From assembly GCA_963697675.1 (NCBI GenBank), contig CAVOOW010000005.1, positions 310,001 through 374,000 of the forward strand: 64,000 nucleotides of DNA. The letters are read 5' to 3'. This document shows, one piece after another, positions 54,184 through 63,275 of this stretch. The position numbers and the translations under genes are program-made. The DNA comes from CAVOOW01 sp963697675. Its GTDB lineage: Bacteria > Actinomycetota > Actinomycetes > JACCUZ01. Each line of letters starts with the position of its first letter. Position 1 is the stretch's first letter. The notes beneath the pieces were generated by a model. That model worked only from the letters and a program-made list of their open reading frames with translations. It did no database searches and was not told where the DNA came from.

Positions 54184-55800
54184 TCAGGTGCGGCCGTGGC
54201 GAAGCAGGCCATAGGTCACTGCGTCGATCAAGGCCTCCCAGGAGGCCTCGATGATGTTGGGGTGCACGCCGACGGTCTCCCAGGACGTCTCACCGTCGGA
54301 AGTCTCCACGAGTACGCGCGTGACGGCGTCCGTGCCGTGTGCGGCGTCCACGATGCGCACGCGGTAGTCGATGAGCTCGAGCTTGCCGAGTTCCGGGTAG
54401 ACCGGGACCAGGGCGTTTCGCAAGGCGTGGTCGAGCGCGTTGACCGGCCCGTTCCCCTCCCCCACAGCGAGCAGCAGCTCGCCGCCCGCTCGCACCTTGA
54501 CGGTCGCCTCGGAGTCCGCCGTGCCGTCGCCGTGGGCGTCGACGATCACGCGCCATGACTCGACCTCGAACAGGTCCGGACGGTGACCGTCGACCTCTTC
54601 GCGCAACAGCAGCTCGAACGACGCGTCGGCCGCCTCGAAGGTGTAGCCGCGCGCCTCCATCTCCTTGACCCGGTTGGTGACCCGGGTCAGCAGGGCGTCG
54701 TTGCCGGCCAGGTCGAAGCCGAGCTCGCGGCCTTTCATCTCGATGCTGGCGCGACCGGCCATGTCCGAGACGAGCATCCGCATGTCGTTGCCCACCGACT
54801 CCGGTTCCTCGTGCTGGTAGAGCGTCGGGTCGACGCGGATCGCGCTCGCGTGCAGGCCCGCCTTGTGCGCGAAGGCGGACGCTCCGACATAGGGCTGGCG
54901 CGAGTAGGGCGGCACGTTGGCCAGCTCGCTGACCGCGTGAGCAATGCGTGTGGCCTCTTGCAGGTGGCCGACGGGCAACACCAGCCGGCGCAGCTTGAGC
55001 TCTAGATTGGCAACAACCGTAAGCAGATCGGCGTTTCCAGTCCGTTCGCCATAGCCGTTGAGCGTGCCTTGCACGTGGGTAGCGCCCGCGTCGACGGCGG
55101 CCAGCGAGTTGGCAACCGCGCAACCCGCATCGTTGTGACAGTGGATGCCCAGACGTGCACCGGTCGCCGCGCGTACCGCATCAACGACTTCGGCGACCTG
55201 GTCGGGCAGCCAGCCGCCGTTCGTGTCGCAGAGTACGGCGACATCCGCGCCGGCCTCTGCTGCTGCGCGCAGAACCTCCACGGCGTAGGCAGGATTGCTG
55301 CGGTAGCCGTCGAAGAAGTGCTCGGCGTCGAGGAAGACGCGCCGGCCCTCGGCGCGCAGATGGGCCACGGTGTCGCGGACCATCGCGAGGTTCTCCTCGA
55401 GCGTCGTGCGCAGGGCGAGCTCGACGTGCCGCTCGTGGCTCTTCGCCACGAGGGTCACGACGGACGCACCCGAGTCGCGCAGAGCGGCCACCTGGGGGTC
55501 ATCGGCGGCCTGCACACCGGGACGGCGGGTTGCGCCGAACGCGGCTAGCTGCGCGTACTCGAGTGCCAGCTCGTTCCTTGCCCGGGCGAAGAACTCGGTG
55601 TCCTTGGGCACCGCCCCGGGCCAACCACCCTCGATGAAGCCGACGCCGAGCTCGTCGAGGTGTCGGGCGATCGCGAGCTTGTCACCGACGGAGAACGCGA
55701 GGCCCTCCTGCTGCGCGCCGTCGCGCAGGGTCGTGTCGTAGACATGGAACAGCTCCCGATCGGGTTGATCGGCGACCTGCGGCTCGTCAGGCTTGGTCAT
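54184..55800 (-). CDS. cimA: Citramalate synthase CimA
   Basis: CimA condenses pyruvate and acetyl-CoA to (R)-citramalate, the threonine-independent entry to isoleucine. The 538-aa protein has the HMGL-like barrel (FHVYDTTLRDGAQQEG, near residue 18; ARLGIHCHNDAGCAVANSL) and a C-terminal LeuA-type regulatory domain (ALDHALRNALVPVYPEL, YRVRIVDAAHGTDAVTRVLVE). Isopropylmalate and homocitrate synthases share this; AQQEG start and length favour CimA. A terminator and leader ORF precede it. Confidence 0.92.
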   Translation of the reverse strand: MTKPDEPQVADQPDRELFHVYDTTLRDGAQQEGLAFSVGDKLAIARHLDELGVGFIEGGWPGAVPKDTEFFARARNELALEYAQLAAFGATRRPGVQAADDPQVAALRDSGASVVTLVAKSHERHVELALRTTLEENLAMVRDTVAHLRAEGRRVFLDAEHFFDGYRSNPAYAVEVLRAAAEAGADVAVLCDTNGGWLPDQVAEVVDAVRAATGARLGIHCHNDAGCAVANSLAAVDAGATHVQGTLNGYGERTGNADLLTVVANLELKLRRLVLPVGHLQEATRIAHAVSELANVPPYSRQPYVGASAFAHKAGLHASAIRVDPTLYQHEEPESVGNDMRMLVSDMAGRASIEMKGRELGFDLAGNDALLTRVTNRVKEMEARGYTFEAADASFELLLREEVDGHRPDLFEVESWRVIVDAHGDGTADSEATVKVRAGGELLLAVGEGNGPVNALDHALRNALVPVYPELGKLELIDYRVRIVDAAHGTDAVTRVLVETSDGETSWETVGVHPNIIEASWEALIDAVTYGLLRHGRT

Positions 55801-55815
55801 CAGGGTTCTCCACAT

Positions 55816-55912
55816 ACGAAAAAGACCCCCCGCGGTCGCGGGAGGTCTGACGCGCTGGCCGAGTCTGCTCGGCGGGCGCGCCCTAGGGCGTAATGCAACG
55901 AGTGGTGCTCAT
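55816..55912 (-). promoter_or_regulatory. Attenuator-like leader of cimA
   Basis: A short ORF (ATG at 55912 to TAG at 55883, reading MSTTRCITP) precedes a hairpin GCCGAG-CAGA-CTCGGC and a strong stem at 55823-55848 followed by TCTTTTT (minus strand), ending about 16 bases before the cimA ATG. The layout matches transcription attenuation by leader-peptide translation (Thr/Ile codons). No strong ribosome-binding site precedes the leader. Confidence 0.5.
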
Positions 55913-55986
55913 CGGGAGACAGCCTGACATAGCCGTACCGCCCCCTGGAACCCCCGTCTCACCATGCGTACACATCCCCCACCCGG

Positions 55987-56036
55987 TGATCATGAATGAT
56001 CCGACCGGCTAGAACCGGTCAGATCCTTCATGATCA
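55987..56036. repeat. 50-bp palindromic repeat, copy 2
   Basis: The same 50-bp element as 12494-12543, with arms differing at one base pair and a perfect GACCGG/CCGGTC core. It lies 23 bases after the stop of the SseB-like gene. Confidence 0.75.
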
Positions 56037-56059
56037 CGCGGGGTACGAGGGGTCAGCGA

Positions 56060-56476
56060 CTAGCTGATGTAGCTGGGGAGGGACTTGACGGCGTCGGGGG
56101 GCAGGGTGAGCCCGCCCTCGGTGCCGGGGTTGACGGCGAGCCACAGCTCGTCCGACGGCCAGTTGGCGCCCAGCGCGGCGACGGGCACGGAGACGGCGCC
56201 GCCGATGTCGGGGGCGGCCAGTTTCATGGTCGCCTCGGAGGTGAAGACCGGCACGTAGGACGTGCCGTCCTGCTCGATCACGGGCAGCGACATGACGCCT
56301 TCGGGCGCGTCCTCGTCGGCTGCGTCGGCCTGCGGCACCATGACGTCGATCGAGGCGACGGCGCGCATGACGGCATCGGTGTCGCCCGAGGCCATGCCTG
56401 CGGCGATGGCGCTCTCGATGGGCATGGTCCCGTTCGACTCCGGGCTGGGCATCGGGGTGCTCTCTGAAGAATTCAT
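56060..56476 (-). CDS. SseB-like N-terminal domain protein
   Basis: A 138-residue protein. MPIESAIAAGMASGDTDAVMRAVASIDVMVP, VIEQDGTSYVPVFTSEATMKL and ALGANWPSDELWLAVNPGTEGGLTLPPDAV fit the SseB N-terminal domain, an alpha/beta domain of unknown role. ATG at 56476 is used. A 50-bp palindrome follows, a possible terminator. Confidence 0.8.
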   Translation of the reverse strand: MNSSESTPMPSPESNGTMPIESAIAAGMASGDTDAVMRAVASIDVMVPQADAADEDAPEGVMSLPVIEQDGTSYVPVFTSEATMKLAAPDIGGAVSVPVAALGANWPSDELWLAVNPGTEGGLTLPPDAVKSLPSYIS

Positions 56477-56645
56477 AATGTCAACCCCTACCCGCGCCTC
56501 GTACCGCAAACCCGTGACTCCGGTCACATCTGACCCGGACGCCGAGCCATCCGCGTTTGACCAGCGACCTTCGTTCGCGACTCGCCCGGCGTGTCGCGGA
56601 GAAAGGTCGCTCGTCGGGCGGGGCGTTGGACGGCCGGAAGTGGAG

Positions 56646-57737
56646 TCAGGCGACGCGGGTCATCCAGCCGTGCGAGTCGGGCGCGGTGCCCTGCTGGATG
56701 CCGAGCAGCGCCTCGCGGACCTTCATCGTCACCGCGCCGGGCTCGTTGTCGGTCACCAGGAACGAGCCGTGAGCGTGCTTGACCTCGCCGACCGGCGTCA
56801 CCACCGCCGCCGTGCCGCAGGCGAACACCTCGCTGATCGTGCCGTCGGCGCAACCCTGCTCCCAGTCCTCGGTGCTCACGCGCCCCTCGACGGGGTCGAG
56901 CCCCATGTCGCGCGCCAGGGTCAGGATCGAGTCACGCGTGACGCCGGGCAGCAACGTGCCGGTGAGTGCGGGCGTGACGAGCCGTCCGTCGGAATGGACG
57001 AAGTAGAGGTTCATCCCGCCCATCTCCTCGACGTAGCGGTGCTGGATCGCGTCGAGCCACACGACCTGGTCGCAACCCTGCTCCGCCGCCTGCGCCTGAG
57101 CGACCAGCGAGGCCGCGTAGTTGCCGGCGCACTTGGCCTCGCCGGTGCCGCCGGGGGCGGCCCGGCTGTACTCGGTCGAGAGCCAGACCGACACCGGTCG
57201 CACGCCACCGGGGAAGTACGCCGCGGCCGGGGACGCGAAGAGCAGGAAGAGGTACTCGCGCGAGGGCCGGACGCCGAGGAACGGGTCGGTGGCCAGCTCC
57301 AACGGGCGCAGATAGAGCGACTCGTCGGGCGACGTCGGCACCCAGGCGCGATCGGCGCGGACCAGCGTCTGCACCGCGTCGAGGAACAGCTCTGCCGGCA
57401 CCTCCGCCATCGCCATCCGGCGGGCGGAACGCTGGAAGCGGGCGGCGTTCTGGTCGGGCCGGAACAGCGCGACTCCGCCGTCGGGCTGGTGGTAGGCCTT
57501 GAGGCCCTCGAAGATCGACTGGCCGTAGTGCAGCGCCGAGGTCGCAGGGTCGAGGACCAGCGGCTCGTAGGGACCGAGCCGGGCGCTGTGCCAGCCACGG
57601 TCGACCGAGTAGCGCGCGGTCACCATGTTGTCGGTGAACACCTGACCGAACCCGGGATTCTCCAGCAGCTGTGCGCGCTCCGCCGCAGACCGAGGTGACT
57701 CGGACGGCGCGAGCTCGATGGTCAGTTCAGTCGTCAT
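56646..57737 (-). CDS. ilvE: Branched-chain amino acid aminotransferase
   Basis: IlvE makes Ile, Val and Leu from their 2-oxo acids. The 363-aa class IV aminotransferase has LHYGQSIFEGLKAY, the PLP Lys in GEAKCAGNYAAS and WLDAIQHRYVEEMGGMNLYFVH, and EVFACGTAAVVTPVG near the end. ATG at 57737. It follows leuB by 21 bases on the same strand. Confidence 0.95.
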   Translation of the reverse strand: MTTELTIELAPSESPRSAAERAQLLENPGFGQVFTDNMVTARYSVDRGWHSARLGPYEPLVLDPATSALHYGQSIFEGLKAYHQPDGGVALFRPDQNAARFQRSARRMAMAEVPAELFLDAVQTLVRADRAWVPTSPDESLYLRPLELATDPFLGVRPSREYLFLLFASPAAAYFPGGVRPVSVWLSTEYSRAAPGGTGEAKCAGNYAASLVAQAQAAEQGCDQVVWLDAIQHRYVEEMGGMNLYFVHSDGRLVTPALTGTLLPGVTRDSILTLARDMGLDPVEGRVSTEDWEQGCADGTISEVFACGTAAVVTPVGEVKHAHGSFLVTDNEPGAVTMKVREALLGIQQGTAPDSHGWMTRVA

Positions 57738-57758
57738 GACGGAGACGCTACCTTTCGT

Positions 57759-58814
57759 TTACAGGCGGGCGCAGATCGCGTCGCCGACCTCGCGCGTGCC
57801 CCTCGGTCCGCCGGAGGTCGCGGAGCCGTGCAACGCCAGGTCCTCGGCCACCGCCCCCTCGACGCGAGCGGCGGCGTCGTCGTACCCAAGATGTCCGAGC
57901 AGCAGCGCCGCCGAGAGGATGGCCGCGGTCGGGTCGGCGACCCCCTGGCCGGCGATGTCGGGCGCCGAGCCGTGCACCGGCTCGAACATCGACGGGTTCG
58001 TGCCGCTGACGTCGAGGTTGCCGCTCGCGGCGAGCCCGATGCCGCCCGTCACCGCCGCCGCCAGGTCCGTCAGGATGTCACCGAACAGGTTGTCCGTGAC
58101 GATGACGTCGAAGCGCTCCGGCGCGCTGACCATGAAGATCGTTGCCGCGTCGACGTGCAGATAGTCGGTCGTCACGTCGGGGAACTCCTGCGCCACCGCG
58201 GCGAAGATGCGCGCCCAGAGGCCGCCGGCGTTCACCAGAACGTTCGTCTTGTGTACGAGGGTGAGCCGCTTCCGCGTACGTGACTGCGCGCGTCCGAAAG
58301 CGTCGCGGACCACGCGCTCCACGCCGTAGGCAGTGTTGACGCTGACCTCTGTCGCGATCTCGTGCGGCGTGCCGGCCCGCACGACGCCGCCGTTCCCGAC
58401 GTAAGGACCCTCGGTGCCCTCGCGCACGACGACGAAGTCGATCTCCTTGTCGCCCAACGGTGACTGCACTCCCGGATAGAGGCGGCCGGGGCGCAGGTTG
58501 ACGTGGTGGTCGAGGGCGAACCGCAGCTTCAGCAGCAGGCCCCGCTCCAGGACCCCGCTCGGGACACCCGGGTCCCCGACTGCCCCGAGCAGGATGGCGT
58601 CGTGGCCGCGGAGTTCCTCGAGGACAGAGTCGGGCAGCGTCTCGCCCGTTGCGTGCCAACGGCGGGCACCGAGGTCGTACTCCGTCGCGTCGACCTTGAC
58701 GTCGTGAGCGACGAGAGCCACCTCGAGGGCGCGCAGTGCCTCGCTCGTGACCTCGGGACCGATGCCGTCGCCGGGGATGACTGCGAGCTTGATGGCGGTG
58801 CGCGTCTGTGTCAT
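57759..58814 (-). CDS. leuB: 3-isopropylmalate dehydrogenase
   Basis: LeuB oxidises and decarboxylates 3-isopropylmalate in leucine synthesis. The 351-aa protein has IKLAVIPGDGIGPEVTSEA, FVVVREGTEGPYVGNGG, KTNVLVNAGGLWARIF, VTDNLFGDILTDLAAAVTGGIGLAASGN. ATG at 58814 (MTQTRTAIKL) is used; one at 58826 is possible. The product feeds ilvE downstream. Confidence 0.95.
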   Translation of the reverse strand: MTQTRTAIKLAVIPGDGIGPEVTSEALRALEVALVAHDVKVDATEYDLGARRWHATGETLPDSVLEELRGHDAILLGAVGDPGVPSGVLERGLLLKLRFALDHHVNLRPGRLYPGVQSPLGDKEIDFVVVREGTEGPYVGNGGVVRAGTPHEIATEVSVNTAYGVERVVRDAFGRAQSRTRKRLTLVHKTNVLVNAGGLWARIFAAVAQEFPDVTTDYLHVDAATIFMVSAPERFDVIVTDNLFGDILTDLAAAVTGGIGLAASGNLDVSGTNPSMFEPVHGSAPDIAGQGVADPTAAILSAALLLGHLGYDDAAARVEGAVAEDLALHGSATSGGPRGTREVGDAICARL

Positions 58815-58851
58815 GGATGAGGACATGGCTGAAGAGCCTAAACGTCGGGTG

Positions 58852-58935
58852 TCAGTGGCCGGTCTTGCCGCCGTTGTCACGGCGGTCCAGTGCTTCTTGC
58901 ACGGCGTCGCGCGCTCGGCGCTCGCTCTCGGTCAT
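58852..58935 (-). CDS. Possible very small protein
   Basis: A 27-residue reading frame (MTESERRARDAVQEALDRRD, then NGGKTGH) with GGGAG about 9 bases before its ATG. It ends 37 bases before leuB. A short charged helix; function unknown. The coding call rests only on the ribosome-binding site. Confidence 0.35.
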   Translation of the reverse strand: MTESERRARDAVQEALDRRDNGGKTGH

Positions 58936-59136
58936 TGCGGTGCTCCCTCGGCCTCGCGGATCAGTGGCGGGCCAGCGCCAGTGCCCCACGGCGGGGAGCC
59001 GGCCCTTTAGTGGGCCCCGCCGCGGCAGCTGATTACGAGGAAGTGCCGCATGGATCAACGGTACGCCGGGAGTTTTTGTCGCGTCCGCCATTTGGTTGCG
59101 CTGTCTCGCAATTCGAGAGCGCCGACGCGATCGCGC

Positions 59137-59970
59137 CTACTCGTCCGCCGCCGCGACCCAGGCCAGCAGCCGCTCGTGACGCTCGTCGCGTGGGGCGAAG
59201 TGATCGCCTTCGACCCACACCTCCTCGGCGTTGGGCAGGTGCGCGGCCAACCAGCGGCCGTGGGCCGGCGGCACGTTGACGTCGTCCCGGGCGATCATGA
59301 CCTTGGTGGGCGCGCTGACTGCCGCCAGGTCCAAGCCCCAGGGGGAGTCCGTCGCGAAGAGGTCGTCACACAGCCCGAGCGGCCCGGGCCGCAGCCCTTC
59401 GCGCAGGGATGTCGCGAGCATCTCGCGGTTGACTTCAGGGATCCCGGTTCTCTCGCTGACCGTCTCGACCCATGCCACCATCTCCCGGTAGTAAGGGCCG
59501 TCGAGCCATTCTCCCGTGCGGACTGCCCGCCATTCCTCGACGTCCTCGGGGGACAGACCGGCGAAGACGTCGAGATCGGGAGCGTCATGCGGGCCGACGC
59601 CGAAGATGGTGGCGCACCGCCTCACCCGATCAGGCATCGCGGCCGCAGCCGCAAGCGCATAGGGCCCGCCGCCTGATTCCCCGACGATCGAGAAGCGGTC
59701 CAGACCGAGGTGATCCGCGACGGCGGCGACATCGCCGCCTCCCTGCGCCACCGTGCGGCCCGGCAGCCGGGTTGACATGCCATAACCCGGGCGATCGAAG
59801 GTGATGACACGCACGCCGATGCGCTCGTACATCCCGCCGACGTGCCGGAAGTATCGGCTCCCGGGGGTGCCGTGCAGGTAGAAGACGGGGAACCCCGCCG
59901 GTGACCCCCACTCGCAGAAAGCAAGGTCACGACCGTCAGACGTACGTGCGACACCCGTGGGCGGCAGCAT
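59137..59970 (-). CDS. Alpha/beta hydrolase
   Basis: A 277-residue alpha/beta hydrolase. VFYLHGTPGSRYF gives the oxyanion-hole His-Gly, SIVGESGGGPYALAAAAAMP the GxSxG nucleophile (residue ~97), an Asp in KVMIARDDVNVP and His in WVEGDHFAPRDE complete the triad. The substrate is unknown. It lies 25 bases after serA on the same strand. Confidence 0.92.
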   Translation of the reverse strand: MLPPTGVARTSDGRDLAFCEWGSPAGFPVFYLHGTPGSRYFRHVGGMYERIGVRVITFDRPGYGMSTRLPGRTVAQGGGDVAAVADHLGLDRFSIVGESGGGPYALAAAAAMPDRVRRCATIFGVGPHDAPDLDVFAGLSPEDVEEWRAVRTGEWLDGPYYREMVAWVETVSERTGIPEVNREMLATSLREGLRPGPLGLCDDLFATDSPWGLDLAAVSAPTKVMIARDDVNVPPAHGRWLAAHLPNAEEVWVEGDHFAPRDERHERLLAWVAAADE

Positions 59971-59995
59971 GGGAACCTCTCCGAGTTCGGGCCGG

Positions 59996-61600
59996 TCAGC
60001 TCAGCTCGGTGAGGTCCACCTGACGCACACTCGCAGCGCCGATGGCCGAGACGATCTCGTCGAGCACCACGTGCGGGATCGCCGAGTCGACGGTCATGGC
60101 GAGCAGCGCGTGACCACCCTTCTGGTCGCGGCTGACCTGCATGCCGGCGATGTTGACGTTGGCCTCGCCGAGGATGCGCCCGACGGTGCCGACGATGCCG
60201 GGCCGGTCCTCGTAGCGGAAGACCGCCATGTGCTCGGACAGGACGACCTCGATGTCGAAGCCGTCGACCTCGACGAGCTTCTCGACGTGGTGGGGACCCG
60301 AGAGCGTGCCCGACAACGAGACCTGGCTGCCGTCGGCCATGGTGCCGCGCACGGTGACGAGGTTGCGATAGTCGGGTGAGTCCGGATCGGTCGAGAGTCG
60401 TACGCCGACGCCGCGGTCCGTGGCGAGTACGGGGGCGTTGACGTAGGTCACGGACTCTTCGATGACATCGTTGAACATGCCCTTGAGCACGGCGAGCTCG
60501 AGCACCCGAACGTCCTGCGAGGCGATCTCGCCTCGTACCTCGATGTCGAGCTGCGACGGCAACGTGCCCGCCAGCGCGGTGAAGAACCTGCCGAGCTTCT
60601 CGGCGAGCGGGATGCCCGGCCGCACGTCCTCGGCGATGACGCCACCCTGCACGTTGACCGCGTCGGGCACCAGCTCGCCGGCCAGGGCGAGCCGCACCGA
60701 GCGCGCGACCGCGACACCTGCCTTCTCCTGCGCCTCGTCGGTGCTGGCGCCGAGGTGCGGCGTGGCGACGACCGAGTCGAACTCGAACAACGGTGAGTCG
60801 GTGCACGGCTCGGTGTCGAACACGTCGAGCCCGGCCGCAGCGACACGACCCTCCTTCAGGGCCGCGTGCAGTGCGTGCTCGTCGACGATGCCGCCGCGGG
60901 CCGCATTGACGATGATGACCGACGGCTTGACGATCGCGAACTGGTCGTCACCGATGAGCCCGACAGTCTCGGGTGTCTTGGGCAGGTGCATCGAGATGAC
61001 GTCGCTCGAGCGGAGCAGCTCGTCGAGCGAGACCAGGCGCACCCCCATCTGGGCTGCGCGGCCGGCGGCGACGAACGGGTCGAACGCGATGACGTGCATG
61101 CCGAACGCGGACAGCCGCTGCGCGACAAGGGCGCCGATGCGCCCCAGGCCGACGATCCCTGCTGTCTTCTCGTAGAGCTCGACGCCGGTGAACTTGGCTC
61201 GCTTCCACTCGCCGGTCTTCAACGACGCTGTCGCCGAGGGGATGTGCCGCGCGGCGGCGAGCAGCAGCCCGACCGCCAGCTCGGCAGCGCTGACGATGTT
61301 CGACTGCGGCGCGTTGACCACCATGACGCCCGCCTGGGTGGCCGCGCGTACGTCGACGTTGTCCAGGCCGACGCCGGCGCGGGCGACGACCTTGAGCTGC
61401 CGGGCCGCGGCGAGCACCTCGCCATCGATCGTGGTCGCGCTGCGCACCAGGATCGCGTCGACGTCGACAACGGCCGGCAGCAGCGCGGCGCGGTCGGCGC
61501 CGTCGCAGAAGCGGACCTCGAAGTCCGGGCCGAGCGCGTCGATGGTGGCGGGCGAGAGCTCTTCGGCGATCAGGACGACAGGCTTTGGTGTCTCGGTCAC
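59996..61600 (-). CDS. serA: D-3-phosphoglycerate dehydrogenase
   Basis: SerA starts serine synthesis. The 534-aa, two-regulatory-domain form: GIVGLGRIGALVAQRLSAFGM (NAD), VNAARGGIVDEHAL, TPHLGASTDEAQEKAG, then an ACT domain (FRYEDRPGIVGTVGRILGEANVNIAGM) that senses serine. GTG at 61600 overlaps the ilvC stop by 4 bases. It is the last gene of the ilvBNC-serA run. Confidence 0.96.
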   Translation of the reverse strand: MTETPKPVVLIAEELSPATIDALGPDFEVRFCDGADRAALLPAVVDVDAILVRSATTIDGEVLAAARQLKVVARAGVGLDNVDVRAATQAGVMVVNAPQSNIVSAAELAVGLLLAAARHIPSATASLKTGEWKRAKFTGVELYEKTAGIVGLGRIGALVAQRLSAFGMHVIAFDPFVAAGRAAQMGVRLVSLDELLRSSDVISMHLPKTPETVGLIGDDQFAIVKPSVIIVNAARGGIVDEHALHAALKEGRVAAAGLDVFDTEPCTDSPLFEFDSVVATPHLGASTDEAQEKAGVAVARSVRLALAGELVPDAVNVQGGVIAEDVRPGIPLAEKLGRFFTALAGTLPSQLDIEVRGEIASQDVRVLELAVLKGMFNDVIEESVTYVNAPVLATDRGVGVRLSTDPDSPDYRNLVTVRGTMADGSQVSLSGTLSGPHHVEKLVEVDGFDIEVVLSEHMAVFRYEDRPGIVGTVGRILGEANVNIAGMQVSRDQKGGHALLAMTVDSAIPHVVLDEIVSAIGAASVRQVDLTELS

Positions 61601-62598
61601 GTGGTCTCGGCGATCCAGCTCATCATCGGGCGCAGCTGGCGACCCGTGACCTCGACCGGGTGGTCGGTGTTCTCCTGGTAGAGCCGCTTGTGGTTCGGCA
61701 GGCCCGAGTCGTACTCCGCCATCCACTCCTTCGCAAAGGACCCGTCCTGGATCTCCCCCAGGATCTTGACCATCTCCTTCTTGGTCTCCGCGTTGATCAG
61801 CCGCGGGCCGCGCGTGTATCCGCCGTACTCGGCGGTCTCGGAGACCGACCAGTACATCTTCGACAGTCCGCCCTCATACATCAGGTCGACGATCAGCTTC
61901 ACCTCGTGAAGGCACTCGAAGTAGGCGACCTCGGGCTGGTAGCCCGCATCCACGAGGGTCTCGAAGCCGGCCTTGATGAGCTCGGACAGCCCGCCGCACA
62001 GCACCGTCTGCTCGCCGAACAGGTCGGTCTCGGTCTCCTCGGTGAAGGTCGTCTTGATCGCGCCCGCGCGCGTGCCGCCGATGCCCTTCGCATAGGACTT
62101 CACCAGGTCCCAGGCGGTGCCGGTCGCGTCCTGCTCGACCGCGAGGAGCACGGGGACGCCGCGACCGTCGACGAACTGGCGGCGTACGAGGTGGCCGGGG
62201 CCCTTGGGGGCGACCATGCACACGTCGACACCGGCCGGCGGCTTGATCAGGTCATAGCGGATGTTGAGCCCGTGCCCGAAGAACATTGCGTCGCCGTCGA
62301 CCAGGTTGGGCTCGATGGCCTCGGCATAGAGCTTGCGCTGCACGGGGTCGGGGGCGAGCACCATGACGAGGTCCGCCTCCTCGCACGCCTCGAACGGCGT
62401 GACCACGCGCAGCCCCTCCGCGTCGGCCTTCTCGCGGCTCTTCGACCCCTCGGGCAGTCCGACGCGCACGTCGACGCCTGAGTCACGCAGCGACAGCGCG
62501 TGCGCGTGTCCCTGGCTGCCATAGCCGAGCACCGCCACATTGCGGCCCTGGATCACGGACAGGTCGGCGTCGTCGTCGTAGAAAAGCTCGGCAGCCAC
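61597..62598 (-). CDS. ilvC: Ketol-acid reductoisomerase
   Basis: IlvC makes 2,3-dihydroxy-isovalerate and -3-methylvalerate using NADPH. The 333-aa class I form has VAVLGYGSQGHAHALSLRDSG near residue 21, VAPKGPGHLVRRQF, ETDLFGEQTVLCGGLSELI and ECLHEVKLIVDLMYEGG. ATG at 62598. It follows ilvN by 48 bases; the IlvBN product is its substrate. Confidence 0.97.
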   Translation of the reverse strand: MAAELFYDDDADLSVIQGRNVAVLGYGSQGHAHALSLRDSGVDVRVGLPEGSKSREKADAEGLRVVTPFEACEEADLVMVLAPDPVQRKLYAEAIEPNLVDGDAMFFGHGLNIRYDLIKPPAGVDVCMVAPKGPGHLVRRQFVDGRGVPVLLAVEQDATGTAWDLVKSYAKGIGGTRAGAIKTTFTEETETDLFGEQTVLCGGLSELIKAGFETLVDAGYQPEVAYFECLHEVKLIVDLMYEGGLSKMYWSVSETAEYGGYTRGPRLINAETKKEMVKILGEIQDGSFAKEWMAEYDSGLPNHKRLYQENTDHPVEVTGRQLRPMMSWIAETT

Positions 62599-62646
62599 TT
62601 TGATTCTCTCTTCGCTCGGGAGGTGAGTCGTACTACTTGTGCGGAG

Positions 62647-63168
62647 TCATGCAGAGCGCGTTGCGCGGACACTTCGGTCGGTGATCGAGCGGGCGCCGCG
62701 ACCCATCGCCACCATGCCCGACTGCACGAGCTCGCGGATGCCGTAGGGCTCCAGCACACGCAGCAGTGCCTCGAGCTTGTCGACGTTTCCCGTCGCCTCG
62801 ATGGTGACGGCGTCCGGCGAGACGTCGACGACCTTGGCCCGGAACAGCTGCACGGTCTCGAGGATGTGCGAGCGGGTCGCAGGCTCGGCACCCACCTTGA
62901 CCAGCAGCAGCTCGCGCTGCACGGACACGACGGGGTCGAGCTCGACGACCTTGATGACCTCGACCAGCTTGTTGAGCTGCTTGGTCACCTGCTCGAGCGG
63001 CAGCTCCTCGACGTTGACCACGATGGTCATGCGGGACACGTCTGGGTGCTCCGTGGGACCGACCGCGAGCGAGTCGATGTTGAAGCCGCGTCGGGAGAAC
63101 AGCCCCGCGATGCGGGCCAGGACTCCGGGCTGGTTCTCGACCAGCACAGAGAGGGTGTGTCTGCTCAT
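62647..63168 (-). CDS. ilvN: Acetolactate synthase small subunit
   Basis: IlvN is the valine-sensing regulatory subunit of acetolactate synthase. The 173-aa protein begins MSRHTLSVLVENQPGVLARIAGLFSRRGFNIDSL, the ACT domain, then VVELDPVVSVQRELLLVKV and a second domain ending EPYGIRELVQSGMVAM. ATG at 63168. It follows ilvB by 107 bases, across a dispersed repeat. Confidence 0.97.
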   Translation of the reverse strand: MSRHTLSVLVENQPGVLARIAGLFSRRGFNIDSLAVGPTEHPDVSRMTIVVNVEELPLEQVTKQLNKLVEVIKVVELDPVVSVQRELLLVKVGAEPATRSHILETVQLFRAKVVDVSPDAVTIEATGNVDKLEALLRVLEPYGIRELVQSGMVAMGRGARSITDRSVRATRSA

Positions 63169-63193
63169 GATCTGGGGCCCTCGTCTCCTGTCG

Positions 63194-63238
63194 GGGTCCC
63201 CGCGGAATCGGGAGCGCAGCGAGCGATTTCGTGGGGTG
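63194..63238. repeat. Dispersed intergenic repeat, copy 2
   Basis: Shares the 23-bp core with 33106-33128 plus GGTCCC and GGGAGCG flanks. It lies between ilvB and ilvN. The two copies sit in similar positions, upstream of a minus-strand gene. Confidence 0.6.
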
Positions 63239-63275
63239 ACAATTGTGAGGAACGAGAAATCTTGGGGAATCATGA

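Noticed and set aside
56520..56640. A hairpin between the SseB-like gene and ilvE as a riboswitch
   Set aside because: Only one 9-bp inverted repeat (GCGACCTT type) is visible, with no conserved riboswitch core.
62599..62646. An attenuator before ilvC
   Set aside because: Only 48 bases with no leader ORF or T-run hairpin; ilvC is inside an operon.
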